NCBI GenBank assembly: GCA_025929745.1
Contig: JAICPQ010000005.1
Location: forward strand, 1-25,785
Length of the DNA stretch: 25,785 nt
DNA from: Burkholderiales bacterium
Lineage (GTDB): Bacteria; Pseudomonadota; Gammaproteobacteria; Burkholderiales; SG8-39
Reading direction: 5' to 3'
The stretch's first letter is position 1; each line of letters opens with the position of its first letter. Below are positions 1 to 7,631 of this stretch, one piece after another. A model generated the notes under the pieces. It saw only the letters and a program-made list of their open reading frames with translations, was not told the DNA's origin and ran no database searches. The position numbers and the translations under genes are program-made.

Positions 1-2083
1 CGCTCTCCAGCTTCTTGAGGATCTCCGTGCTTTCCTTGGAGCTGCGAAACCGCGAGAGCTCGGCGATGCGCACCGGCCACTCCGCGAAGCGGTCGGAGAA
101 GGTCTGGAAATGCTGCTCGGCGAGGAGCGTGGTCGGGCAGAGGATGACCACCTGCTTGTTGTCCGCCACCGCGGCGAACGCGGCGCGCAGCGCCACCTCG
201 GTCTTGCCGAAGCCCACGTCGCCGCACACCAGGCGGTCCATCGGCTTGCCGGCCGCCATGTCGGCGATCACCGCTTCGATCGCCGCGGCCTGATCGGGGG
301 TTTCCTCGAAGCCGAAGCCGTCGGCGAACGCTTCGAGGTCATGCTGCTTGATCGAGAAGCTGTGACCCAGGCGCGCCGCGCGCTTGGCGTAGAGGGCAAG
401 GAGCTCGGCCGCGGTATCGCGCACCTGCTTCGCCGCGCGGGCCTTGGCCTTGTCCCACTGGCCGCTGCCGAGCTTGTGGAGCGGCGCCTCCTCGGGTTGC
501 GCGCCGCTGTAGCGGCCGATCACACCGAGCTGTGCGACCGGGACATAGAGCTTGTCGCCGCCTTCGTACTCGAGAAGGAGAAACTCGGTATGCCCGTCGC
601 CCACGTCCAGGCTCACTAGCCCCTGGTAGCGTCCGATGCCGTGCTGCTCGTGCACCACCGGCTCGCCGACCTTGAGCTCGGAAAGGTCGCGCAACATGCC
701 TTCGACCGAAGTGCGCTTTTCGGCGGCGCGTCCGCGCCGGCGCACGACGCCGGCGTAAAGCTCGGCCTCGGTGACCACCGCCCATCCCTCGGCGCTCAGC
801 GCGAAGCCGTGCGAAAGCGGCGAGACGCAAAGCGCGGCCGGCGCCTTGGAGCTTTGGAACTCCTCGAAGCTCGTGCACGGCGGAAGCTTTACGCCATACT
901 CGGCCAAGTAGTTCGCCATCGTTTCGCGCCGTCCCGGCGACTCGGCGGCGATGAGAACGCGCAAGCCGGATGTTTCGAGGAAGCGCTTGAGACCGGTGAG
1001 CGGATCCTGCGCGCGGCGGTCCACGGCGAGCGGCGGCAGTGCTGCAGCGACGACCAGCTGCTCGCGCGCTTCTTCCTCGGGCTTGTCGAGAAGATCGATG
1101 CGCGCGAAGGCCTGCGCCCGCACGTAGAACTCTTCCGCAGGGACGAAGAGCTGGGCGGGCTGCAAGAGCGGCCGGTCGGGATCGCCGCCGGCCATCTTGT
1201 AGCGTGAAGTTGCGTCGCGCCAGAAGTCCTGGATGGCGCCGCTCACATCGTGATGCAGCGCGAGCGTGGTACCCGCGGGTAGATAGTCGAAGACGCTCGC
1301 CACGCTCTCGAAGAAAAGCGGCAGGTAATACTCGACCCCGGCCGCCGGCACGCCATTGGAGACGTCGCGGTAGAGCCGCTTCTTCGACGGATCGCCTTCG
1401 AAGATCTCGCGCCAGCGGCTTCGGAAGCGCGCCCGCCCGGCGTCGTCGAGCGGGAATTCGCGCGCCGGCAGCATGCGGATCTCCTTCACCGCGTAGAGCG
1501 TGCGCTGCGTGTCAACGTCGAAGGTCTTGATCGAGTCGGCGACATCGTCGTCGAGGTCGATGCGGTAGGGTAGCGCCGACCCCATCGGGAAAAGATCGAT
1601 CAGGCCGCCGCGAAAGCACACTTCGCCGGGCGAAACCACCTGCGTTACGTGCTCATAACCCGCGAGCGCAAGCTGCCGGCGCAAGCGCTCGAGATCGATC
1701 TCTTCACCCGCTTTCAGAAAAAACGTATGTCCGGCGAGGTAAGCCGGCGGGCACATGCGCACGAGCGCGGTGGACACCGGGACCAGCGCCATGTCGAAAT
1801 CGCCGCGCTGGATGCGATAGAGCGTCTCGAGGCGCTCGGATACGAGGTCCTGGTGCGGCGAGAACTGGTCGTACGGGAGCGTTTCCCAGTCCGGTAGCAG
1901 CGCGACGCGCAGCTGCGGCGCGAGCCAGCGCGCTTCCTCCACGAGCCGCTGCGCGTCGAGCGCGCTTGCCGCGATGACCGCGAGCGGCCGCTCGGCTTGC
2001 GCCAGGCGCGCGAGCGCGAGCGCATCGGCGGAGCCGGCGAGGCGGGTGAAGCGTCTGCGGGCGGGGAGTGGGTCGCGGTGCAT
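1..2083 (-). CDS. mfd: Transcription-repair coupling factor Mfd (5' 694 codons; 3' end outside window)
   Basis: Mfd is an ATP-dependent translocase that removes RNA polymerase stalled at DNA lesions and recruits UvrA. Reading back from the ATG at 2083, the frame stays open to the window edge. The first 330 or so residues form the UvrB-like module, including LLPDWETLPYDQFSPHQD and VSPGEVCFRGGLIDLFP. A CarD-like RNA-polymerase-interacting domain lies near residues 465-545 (VVHEQHGIGRYQGL). The translocase begins near residue 570, with Walker A GDVGFGKTE at 621-629 (Lys627). The window ends shortly after LCPTTLLAEQHF, so the rest of the helicase motifs and the C-terminal domain of a roughly 1150-residue protein are missing only because of the edge. 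It is divergent from ispD. The identification is firm; no SD sequence is evident before the ATG. Confidence 0.96.
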   Translation of the reverse strand, partial: MHRDPLPARRRFTRLAGSADALALARLAQAERPLAVIAASALDAQRLVEEARWLAPQLRVALLPDWETLPYDQFSPHQDLVSERLETLYRIQRGDFDMALVPVSTALVRMCPPAYLAGHTFFLKAGEEIDLERLRRQLALAGYEHVTQVVSPGEVCFRGGLIDLFPMGSALPYRIDLDDDVADSIKTFDVDTQRTLYAVKEIRMLPAREFPLDDAGRARFRSRWREIFEGDPSKKRLYRDVSNGVPAAGVEYYLPLFFESVASVFDYLPAGTTLALHHDVSGAIQDFWRDATSRYKMAGGDPDRPLLQPAQLFVPAEEFYVRAQAFARIDLLDKPEEEAREQLVVAAALPPLAVDRRAQDPLTGLKRFLETSGLRVLIAAESPGRRETMANYLAEYGVKLPPCTSFEEFQSSKAPAALCVSPLSHGFALSAEGWAVVTEAELYAGVVRRRGRAAEKRTSVEGMLRDLSELKVGEPVVHEQHGIGRYQGLVSLDVGDGHTEFLLLEYEGGDKLYVPVAQLGVIGRYSGAQPEEAPLHKLGSGQWDKAKARAAKQVRDTAAELLALYAKRAARLGHSFSIKQHDLEAFADGFGFEETPDQAAAIEAVIADMAAGKPMDRLVCGDVGFGKTEVALRAAFAAVADNKQVVILCPTTLLAEQHFQTFSDRFAEWPVRIAELSRFRSSKESTEILKKLES

Positions 2084-2101
2084 CAGAGGTGCGACTGTGT
2101 A

Positions 2102-2107
2102 ATTATA
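2102..2107 (-). promoter_or_regulatory. Putative -10 box of the mfd promoter
   Basis: The minus strand carries a perfect TATAAT ending 18 bases before the mfd ATG. No good TTGACA-like hexamer lies 16-18 bases upstream (the best candidates look like GAAGTT or AAGTTC), so the -35 is weak. The 48-base mfd-ispD gap is the only AT-rich stretch nearby. A start about seven bases downstream would leave a leader of roughly 12 bases. This is a visual call only. Confidence 0.45.
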
Positions 2108-2131
2108 TCGTCCTGAATTAAAAGAACTTCT

Positions 2132-2806
2132 GTGTCTCTCTACGCATTGATTCCGGCCGCGGGGCGCGGCACCCGTTTCGGCTCCTGGAAGCAGTATGTG
2201 CCGATCGCCGGACGCCCGATGCTGTGGCATGCGGTCCGAGCAGTTTGCATGCCGCCGGTCGAATCGGTGTTCGTGGTGCTCGCGCGCGGCGACCGCGAGT
2301 TCGCGCGCCACGCATGGAACGGCCTCGGCGCGAGCGTCGAACCGCTTTATTGTGGAGGCGAGACGCGGCGCGATTCGGTGTACAACGCGCTTGTCGCTGC
2401 CATGGGTCTGGTGGAAGCCGACGATTGGATGCTGGTGCACGACGCCGCCCGGCCTTGCGTGCCGCGCAGCGATGTGGAGAAACTTTTGCGCGAAGTCGGC
2501 GACGACGGGGTGGGCGGCATTCTGGCGCTGCCCATCGCCGAGACGTTGAAGCGAGTGGTGGATGGAAAGGTTCATGCCACCGAGGACCGCGCACAGCTCT
2601 GGCTTGCGCAGACGCCGCAGCTATTTCGCGCAGGCCTTCTCATGCGCGCGCTGGAGCGCGCGAAAACGGTGCCGACCGACGAGGCGAGCGCCGTGGAGCA
2701 GATGGGGCTGAAGCCGCGCGTGGTTAACGGCAGCCGCGAAAACCTCAAAGTCACCTGGCCCGAGGACCTCGCCATCGCCGAAAGCATCTTGGAGAGACGC
2801 AAGTGA
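2132..2806 (+). CDS. ispD: 2-C-methyl-D-erythritol 4-phosphate cytidylyltransferase IspD
   Basis: IspD joins CTP and 2-C-methyl-D-erythritol 4-phosphate to give CDP-ME, the third step of the MEP isoprenoid pathway in the cytoplasm. The protein is 224 residues, a normal length. It shows the nucleotide-binding signature PAAGRGTRFG (8-17) with Arg15, then Lys20, the VHDAARP block (102-108), TDEASAVE (182-189) and the C-terminal ENLKVTWPEDLA, whose lysine (206) contacts substrate in the family. The start is GTG at 2132, which places the first beta-strand (SLYALIPAAG) as in relatives. Its stop overlaps the start of ispF in a GTGA, so the two are probably translationally coupled. It is divergent from mfd, an arrangement I associate with betaproteobacteria. 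Confidence 0.97.
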   Translation: MSLYALIPAAGRGTRFGSWKQYVPIAGRPMLWHAVRAVCMPPVESVFVVLARGDREFARHAWNGLGASVEPLYCGGETRRDSVYNALVAAMGLVEADDWMLVHDAARPCVPRSDVEKLLREVGDDGVGGILALPIAETLKRVVDGKVHATEDRAQLWLAQTPQLFRAGLLMRALERAKTVPTDEASAVEQMGLKPRVVNGSRENLKVTWPEDLAIAESILERRK

Positions 2807-3270
2807 GGATCGGGCAGGGTTTCGATGTGCATGCGCTCGTCGCCGGACGGCGCCTCATTGTCGGCGGCGTCGAGATTGCGTATCACAAGGGTCTCGACGG
2901 GCACTCGGATGCCGACGTGCTGCTGCACGCGGTCTGCGACGCGCTGCTCGGCGCCGCCGCTCTCGGGGATATCGGCCGGCACTATCCGGACAGCGATGCG
3001 GCCTACGCCGGCGCTGATAGCCGCCTCTTGCTGCGCGACGTCGCGGCCAAGCTTAAGGAGCGAAGGCTCAGGGTGATCAATGTCGATGCGACCATTCTGG
3101 CGCAGGCGCCGCGCATGGCGCCGCACATGCCGCGCATGGCGGCCAACATCGCCGCCGACCTGGGCATCGAAACAGGCGCGGTGAACATCAAAGCGTCGAG
3201 CACCGAAGGCCTGGGCTTCGTCGGCCGGCTGGAAGGCATCGCCGCGCAGGCCATCGCGCTCCTGGAATAA
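2803..3270 (+). CDS. ispF: 2-C-methyl-D-erythritol 2,4-cyclodiphosphate synthase IspF
   Basis: IspF converts CDP-ME 2-phosphate to the cyclic diphosphate MEcPP, with loss of CMP, in the MEP pathway; family members are homotrimers. At 155 residues it is full length. The zinc ligands are visible: Asp8 and His10 in RIGQGFDVH, and His42 in DADVLLHAVCDALLGA. The IGRHYPDSD loop and the C-terminal VNIKASSTEGLGFVGR motif are intact. The start is GTG at 2803, inside the last codons of ispD (GTGA overlap), and no ATG fits the family's N-terminus. The intermediate enzyme IspE is not in the window. Confidence 0.97.
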   Translation: MRIGQGFDVHALVAGRRLIVGGVEIAYHKGLDGHSDADVLLHAVCDALLGAAALGDIGRHYPDSDAAYAGADSRLLLRDVAAKLKERRLRVINVDATILAQAPRMAPHMPRMAANIAADLGIETGAVNIKASSTEGLGFVGRLEGIAAQAIALLE

Positions 3271-3272
3271 CC

Positions 3273-3890
3273 ATGTATTCGCCGCCCTACAACCGATTGG
3301 AAGATCGCGCCGAACTCATCGAGTTCATGCGCGCAAACAGCTTCGTCCTCCTCGTCACCGGCACGGGTGGCACGCTGTACGCCTCGCACCTGCCGGCGCA
3401 AGTCAGCCTGGAGGGAGACAAGATCGTCCTCGACATGCACATGGCACGCAACAACCCGCAATGGCGGGAATTCTTCGACGAGGAAGTTCTCGTCGTCTTC
3501 TCCGGGCCGCACGCCTACGTCTCGCCGCGCTGGTACGAAGAGAAGGAGCGCGTGCCGACGTGGAACTACGCCGCGGTGCACGCCTACGGCATCCCCAAGA
3601 TCGTGAACGAGCGCAGCGCCAAGCACGAATCGCAGCGCCGCCTGGTCGCCATGCTCGATCCGCAGTGGCTGCCCGAGTTCGACGGCCTGCGCGCGCAGTA
3701 CGTGAGCAGCATGCTCGAGGGCATCGTCAACTTCGAGATCGAAGTTACGCGCCTGGAGACGCGCTGGAAGCTTTCGCAGAACCGCACGCGCCGCGAGCAG
3801 GAGCTGATCGCTACGCAGCTTGCAGCGTCCTCGGATTCCGGCGAGCGCGCGCTGGCCGCGCTTACGCGCAAGCACCTCGTCGGCGATTGA
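3273..3890 (+). CDS. PaiB-family FMN-binding flavoprotein (annotated as negative transcriptional regulator)
   Basis: The 205-residue protein matches the PaiB family from end to end: MYSPPYNRLED at the start, then SHLPAQVSLEGDKIVLD, the strongly conserved HMARNNPQWR, and SGPHAYVSPRWY followed by VPTWNYAAVHAYG, typical of its split-barrel flavin-binding fold. In Bacillus, PaiB was described as a repressor of sporulation and protease genes, but this protein shows no obvious helix-turn-helix. A flavin-dependent role is equally possible. The gene begins two bases after ispF and its stop overlaps the TTG start of the next gene, so it lies inside the ispDF transcription unit. The family call is strong; the regulatory role is inherited annotation. 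Confidence 0.88.
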   Translation: MYSPPYNRLEDRAELIEFMRANSFVLLVTGTGGTLYASHLPAQVSLEGDKIVLDMHMARNNPQWREFFDEEVLVVFSGPHAYVSPRWYEEKERVPTWNYAAVHAYGIPKIVNERSAKHESQRRLVAMLDPQWLPEFDGLRAQYVSSMLEGIVNFEIEVTRLETRWKLSQNRTRREQELIATQLAASSDSGERALAALTRKHLVGD

Positions 3891-5080
3891 AAGTCGTCGT
3901 GATGGGCGCCGGCCTCGCCGGCGTCACCACCGCTTGGTATCTCGCGAAAAGCGGCCATGAGGTCGTGGTGATCGACCGCGAGCCGGAGGTCGCCTCGGCT
4001 GCTAGCTACGGCAGCACCGGGATCATCGCGGCGAGCCGCGCGTATCCATGGACCGCGGCTGAGATCGGCCAGCCGCTGCGCCGCTTCGATCCCGAATTCT
4101 GGGTTTGGGGCGTGCAGCACCTGGTGCTGCGCAGCGGCCGTTCGTACCGGCGCGTGCTCGAGGCGAAGGTGCGCCTCGTGCGCTACTCGCAAGAGGTGAT
4201 GCGCGAGCTCGTCGCCGAGCTCGGCTTCCCGCTGAAGCGGGGGGTGCTTTACCTCTACCGCGACGCGAACGAGCTGCAATCGGCATGGGAGCGCGCCGCG
4301 ACCATGCGCAGCCTCGGCTTCACGATCGAGAAGCTGCAAGCCGCGGCCATCGCCGCACTCGAGCCTGCGCTCGACGTTTCGCGCCTTGCCGGCGCCGTGT
4401 ATGCGCCCCAGGACGAGGCGGGGGACGCGGCGCATTTCTGCCGCACGCTCGCCGCGCAATGCCGCACGCGCGGCGTGACCTTCTATCTGGAGAACGAGAT
4501 CCTTTCGATCGAGCCGATCGATGTGCGCATCCGCGAGGTCGTGACGCGGCGCGGTCGGGTGCGGGCCGACGCCTTCGTCTGCGCGCTCGGCGTCATGGAC
4601 CGCAAGCTACGCGAGCAGCTTGGCACGCAGGTGCCGGTGTACCCGGTAAAAGGTTTCTCCGCCACGCTGCCCATCGTGGATCCGCAGCGCGCGCCCAAGC
4701 ACGCCGCGATCGACGAAACCCGCCGCGTCGCGTTCGCGCCGATGGGCGAGGAGCTGCGCGTCACCGGCGGCGCGAAATTCGCCGGCTACGGGCGCGAGCA
4801 CGAGCCGCAGCATTTCGCCACGCTGTTCGACACGCTGAAGCAGCTCTATCCCGGCGCGGTCGATTACGGGCGCGCCCGCATGCGCGCCTGCCAGCGCCCC
4901 ATGACGCCCGAGACCACGCCGCGTTTCGGCACCGGCCGCTACCAGAACCTGTGGTTCAACATCGGGCTTGGACACATGGGGTTTGCGATGTGCGCGGGCG
5001 CGGCGCGCATCACTGCCGAGCTCTTGTCCGGCAATTCGGCGCCGATCGATCTCGAGGGCCTGCGTATCCGGCGACATTGA
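3887..5080 (+). CDS. D-amino-acid dehydrogenase-like FAD-dependent oxidoreductase (DadA family)
   Basis: This is a 397-residue member of the DAO superfamily, closest in layout to DadA, which oxidises D-amino acids to 2-oxo acids and feeds electrons to the respiratory chain. The Rossmann motif GAGLAG (7-12) follows the N-terminal strand, and an acidic residue (Asp30) ends the second strand, as needed for FAD. A VYPVKGFSATLPI block and RPMTPETTPRFGTGRYQNL near the C-terminus match DadA. Two normally conserved patches differ: the region after the second strand reads YGSTGIIAASRAYPW, and the terminal GHGTLGW is GLGHMGF here. The TTG at 3887 fits the family N-terminus; GTG at 3899 is too far in. 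It overlaps the PaiB-like gene by four bases and thpR by one (TGATG). Substrate is uncertain. Confidence 0.82.
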   Translation: MKVVVMGAGLAGVTTAWYLAKSGHEVVVIDREPEVASAASYGSTGIIAASRAYPWTAAEIGQPLRRFDPEFWVWGVQHLVLRSGRSYRRVLEAKVRLVRYSQEVMRELVAELGFPLKRGVLYLYRDANELQSAWERAATMRSLGFTIEKLQAAAIAALEPALDVSRLAGAVYAPQDEAGDAAHFCRTLAAQCRTRGVTFYLENEILSIEPIDVRIREVVTRRGRVRADAFVCALGVMDRKLREQLGTQVPVYPVKGFSATLPIVDPQRAPKHAAIDETRRVAFAPMGEELRVTGGAKFAGYGREHEPQHFATLFDTLKQLYPGAVDYGRARMRACQRPMTPETTPRFGTGRYQNLWFNIGLGHMGFAMCAGAARITAELLSGNSAPIDLEGLRIRRH

Positions 5081-5583
5081 TGCGCCTCTTCTTCGCGCTC
5101 TGGCCGCCGGCCGAAACGGCGCGCGCTCTCACCGAGTGGGCGCGCGAAGCGCAGCGGCTGACGGGCGGCCGCGCCACGGAGGAGGCCAAGGTTCATCTCA
5201 CGCTGGCATTCCTCGGCGAGGCGGACCCTAACAAGGCGGTGCGCGCCGCGCTCAGCGTCGCCGGGCGCGCGCACGAGCTTCCCGTGGAGAAGAGCCACTA
5301 CTGGCGCGAGAACAGCATCGTCTGGGTGGGGCCGCGCGACACGCCGCGCGAGCTCAAGGCGCTGCACGAGCGCCTCAGTCAGGCGCTCGGCGGCGAGGGG
5401 TTCGCGCTTGAGCGCCGGCCGTTCGCGGCGCATGTCACGCTCATTCGCAAAGCGCGCGCAGCGAAGCTGCCGCGCGTTCCTGCAGTCGAATGGCCGGTGC
5501 CGGAATTCGTGCTCGTGCGCTCCGCGCTCTCATCCAAAGGGGCGCGCTATGAGATTGTGCAGCGGTTCCAATTACGAGCGTAG
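5080..5583 (+). CDS. thpR: RNA 2',3'-cyclic 3'-phosphodiesterase ThpR (2H phosphoesterase)
   Basis: ThpR, formerly called 2'-5' RNA ligase LigT, opens 2',3'-cyclic phosphates at RNA ends. The 167-residue protein has both HxT motifs that define the 2H phosphoesterase fold: HLT at 39-41 (VHLTLAFLG) and HVT at 118-120 (AHVTLIRKA). The N-terminus RLFFALWPP and the segment FVLVRSALSSKGARYE near the C-terminus are typical. The start ATG overlaps the upstream stop in a TGATG, so translation is probably coupled to the DadA-like gene. The final 12 bases overlap the end of envZ on the other strand. The same frame stays open far upstream through dadA but has no conserved content there. Confidence 0.92.
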   Translation: MRLFFALWPPAETARALTEWAREAQRLTGGRATEEAKVHLTLAFLGEADPNKAVRAALSVAGRAHELPVEKSHYWRENSIVWVGPRDTPRELKALHERLSQALGGEGFALERRPFAAHVTLIRKARAAKLPRVPAVEWPVPEFVLVRSALSSKGARYEIVQRFQLRA

Positions 5584-6849
5584 TGTTAGGCGGGCGATGA
5601 GTCCGCCGCCCGGGCGTGGCAGGAGCTCGAGCGAGCCGGCGTGCGCGCGCGCGACGCGCTCGACGATGGCGAGGCCGAGGCCGGCGCCGGCCGGGCCGCT
5701 GCGCGCGGCGTCGAGGCGCGTGAACGGACGCTTCAGGCGCTCCGCCTCCTCGGGCGGAATGCCGGGTCCGCGGTCGCGAACTTCGATCCGTGCGGCGCCC
5801 GAGGCGCGCTTAAGCTCGATCTCGACCGGCTCTGCGGCGTAGCGCAGCGCGTTATCGACGAGATTGCTTATCGCGCGACGCACGGCCGTGCGCGCGAAAC
5901 GGAACGGCGGAACGTCGTCGAGTGCGAGCTCCACTTTCTTGCCGACGCGGGTGTAATGCGTCGCGACTTCGTCGAGGAGATCGGCGAGGTCCTGCTCGGC
6001 CTTGTGCTCCGTCACGCCGCGCGCGAAGTCGAGAAACTGGCCGATGATCGCGTCGATCTCGTCGATATCCGCCACCATGGCGCCGGCGGCCCCTGACTCC
6101 GCGCCGCTCATCTCGAGCGCGAGGCGCATGCGCGAGAGCGGCGTGCGCAGGTCGTGCGAGATTCCGGCAAGCACCATGGCGCGCTCGCGCTCCATGCTTT
6201 CCAGGTCGCGCGCCATGCGGTTAAAGGCCGCGCCGAGACTGCGCAGCTCGAGCGGGCCTTCCTCGGCCACCGGCTGGTGCGCCTCGCCGCGCCCGATGCG
6301 CGCGGCCGCGCGCGTCAGCGCGGCGAGCGGACGCGCGATGTTGGAGGCGATCAGCCCGGCGCCGACGAGCGCCAGAGCAAGCAGCGCCGCGCCCCAGCCG
6401 ACCCATTCGAGCCCGAACTCGAGCTCGAAGCGCTCGCGCGGCAGCATCACCCAGAACTCGTCCTCGTCGATGAAGAAGCTCACCAGGAAGCCTTCCTCGC
6501 CGTCGCGCGCGTACGCGAAGCGCGTTTGCGCACCGGTCGTCGCCTTGACTTTGTGCGTGACTAGGCCGAGCAGCGGGTCGTCGGGCAGCGGCTCGAGCTT
6601 CTCGCTGGCGGTGGACGGGAAGACGCGCAGGCCTTCGGTCTCGTTTAGCTCGATCAGGAGCTCGCGGCGCAGGTACGGGTCCGCGGTGATCAGCGCGGCA
6701 CGCGTGAGGTTGACGGTGCTCACCGTCTGCTGGGCGAGCTCGCGCGAGCGCGGCTCGCGCTCGTAAAGCCGGTAGATCTGGAAGGAAGCGAGTACCGCGG
6801 TGACGATAAGGGCCGCGATCAGGAGAAAGGATCGGGCAAGGAGGCTCAC
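5572..6849 (-). CDS. envZ: Osmosensor-type histidine kinase EnvZ
   Basis: This 425-residue inner-membrane sensor kinase should phosphorylate the OmpR encoded just upstream. A first membrane helix spans about residues 5-25, a periplasmic segment about 28-147, and a second helix about 148-168. A HAMP domain follows (169-221, with ARPLAALTRAAARIGRGE). The dimerisation/phosphorylation helix carries GISHDLRTPLSR, with His232 as the phosphoacceptor. The ATP-binding domain has the N box NLVDNALRY (329-337), the G1 box DRGPGIP (359-365) and the G2 box GAGLGLAI (388-395). It starts with a GTG in a GTGA overlap with ompR, so the two are co-translated. The 3' end overlaps thpR by 12 bases. RisS-like naming would also be possible in this lineage. 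Confidence 0.93.
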   Translation of the reverse strand: MSLLARSFLLIAALIVTAVLASFQIYRLYEREPRSRELAQQTVSTVNLTRAALITADPYLRRELLIELNETEGLRVFPSTASEKLEPLPDDPLLGLVTHKVKATTGAQTRFAYARDGEEGFLVSFFIDEDEFWVMLPRERFELEFGLEWVGWGAALLALALVGAGLIASNIARPLAALTRAAARIGRGEAHQPVAEEGPLELRSLGAAFNRMARDLESMERERAMVLAGISHDLRTPLSRMRLALEMSGAESGAAGAMVADIDEIDAIIGQFLDFARGVTEHKAEQDLADLLDEVATHYTRVGKKVELALDDVPPFRFARTAVRRAISNLVDNALRYAAEPVEIELKRASGAARIEVRDRGPGIPPEEAERLKRPFTRLDAARSGPAGAGLGLAIVERVARAHAGSLELLPRPGGGLIARLTLRS

Positions 6850-7568
6850 TTCGCTTCGATGTCAGGGACGAAGACGTAGCCGAAGCCCCATACGGTCTGG
6901 ATATGCTTCGGCTTGGCAGGGTCGTCCTCGACGATCTTGCGCAGGCGCGAGATCTGGACGTCGATCGAGCGGTCGAAAACCTCGTACTCGCGTCCGCGCG
7001 CGAGCTCCATCAGCTTGTCGCGCGAAAGCGGCTGGCGCGGGTGCTGCACGAGGACCTTGAGCACCGAAAACTCGCCTGTGGTGAGCGCCACTTCCTTGCC
7101 GCCGCGCGTCAACGTGCGCGTGGCGAGATTGAGGGAAAAGTCGCCGAACTGGAACACCCCGCCGGCCGCCGGCGCACCGGGCGGTCCGGACGGCGTCTTG
7201 CGCCTTAGCACCGCCTTTACGCGTGCGAGGAGCTCCTTGGGATTGAAGGGCTTGGGCAGGTAGTCGTCGGCGCCCATCTCGAGCCCGACGATGCGATCAA
7301 CATCGTCCCCCTTGGCGGTGAGCATGATGATCGCGGGCGCGGTGTCCTGCGCACGCAGGCGCCGGCAGATGGCGAGCCCGTCCTCGCCCGGCAGCATCAG
7401 GTCGAGCACCACAAGGTCGTAGCGCTCGCGCGCGAGCTGCTTGTCCATTCCGGGGGCGTCGGGCACCGCCTTCACCTCGTAGCCTTCGCCGCCGAGGAAG
7501 CGCACGAGGAGATCGCGATGGCGGTGGTCGTCGTCGACCACGAGGATGCGGGTCTTCAATTCGGGCAT
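6846..7568 (-). CDS. ompR: Two-component response regulator OmpR
   Basis: This 240-residue receiver plus winged-helix protein reads very close to enterobacterial OmpR throughout. The acidic pocket is Asp12-Asp14 (ILVVDDD), the phosphoacceptor Asp56 sits in VVLDLMLPGEDGLAICRR, and Thr84 and Lys106 (PKPFNPKELLAR) complete the switch. The DNA-binding domain contains LSRDKLMELARGREYEVFDRSI, SIDVQISRLRKIVEDDP and IQTVWGFGYVFVPD. I take the ATG at 7568 because OmpR proteins begin only a few residues before the first beta-strand. An in-frame TTG at 7595 would add nine residues and is less likely. It is divergent from a small secreted protein, and a GTAACATT copy lies nine bases upstream of this start, which suggests autoregulation. 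Its stop overlaps the envZ start. Confidence 0.95.
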   Translation of the reverse strand: MPELKTRILVVDDDHRHRDLLVRFLGGEGYEVKAVPDAPGMDKQLARERYDLVVLDLMLPGEDGLAICRRLRAQDTAPAIIMLTAKGDDVDRIVGLEMGADDYLPKPFNPKELLARVKAVLRRKTPSGPPGAPAAGGVFQFGDFSLNLATRTLTRGGKEVALTTGEFSVLKVLVQHPRQPLSRDKLMELARGREYEVFDRSIDVQISRLRKIVEDDPAKPKHIQTVWGFGYVFVPDIEAK

Positions 7569-7577
7569 GGGCAATAC

Positions 7578-7624
7578 AATGTTACAAAAGGACAACCCAT
7601 CGCAAGCTGCCCGCGCGTAACATT
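7578..7624. promoter_or_regulatory. Perfect 8-base inverted repeat in the ompR / small-protein divergent region
   Basis: AATGTTAC at 7578-7585 and GTAACATT at 7617-7624 are exact reverse complements. Read toward each gene, the same octamer GTAACATT ends nine bases before the ompR ATG (7568) and seven bases before the small-protein ATG (7632). Enterobacterial OmpR half-sites contain similar cores (GTTACA, GNAACAT), so these may be OmpR boxes controlling both genes. Alternatively TAACAT in each copy may serve as a -10 hexamer (four of six matches to TATAAT). The sequence is certain; the function is inferred. Confidence 0.5.
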
Positions 7625-7631
7625 CGCCCCC

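Noticed and set aside
3461..3886. Upstream extension of the DadA-like frame
   Set aside because: It overlaps the PaiB-like gene and contains no FAD-binding sequence; the fold begins at the TTG at 3887.
4105..5079. Upstream extension of the thpR frame through dadA
   Set aside because: The frame is open but the protein has no conserved content before the ATG at 5080, and dadA occupies the other frame.
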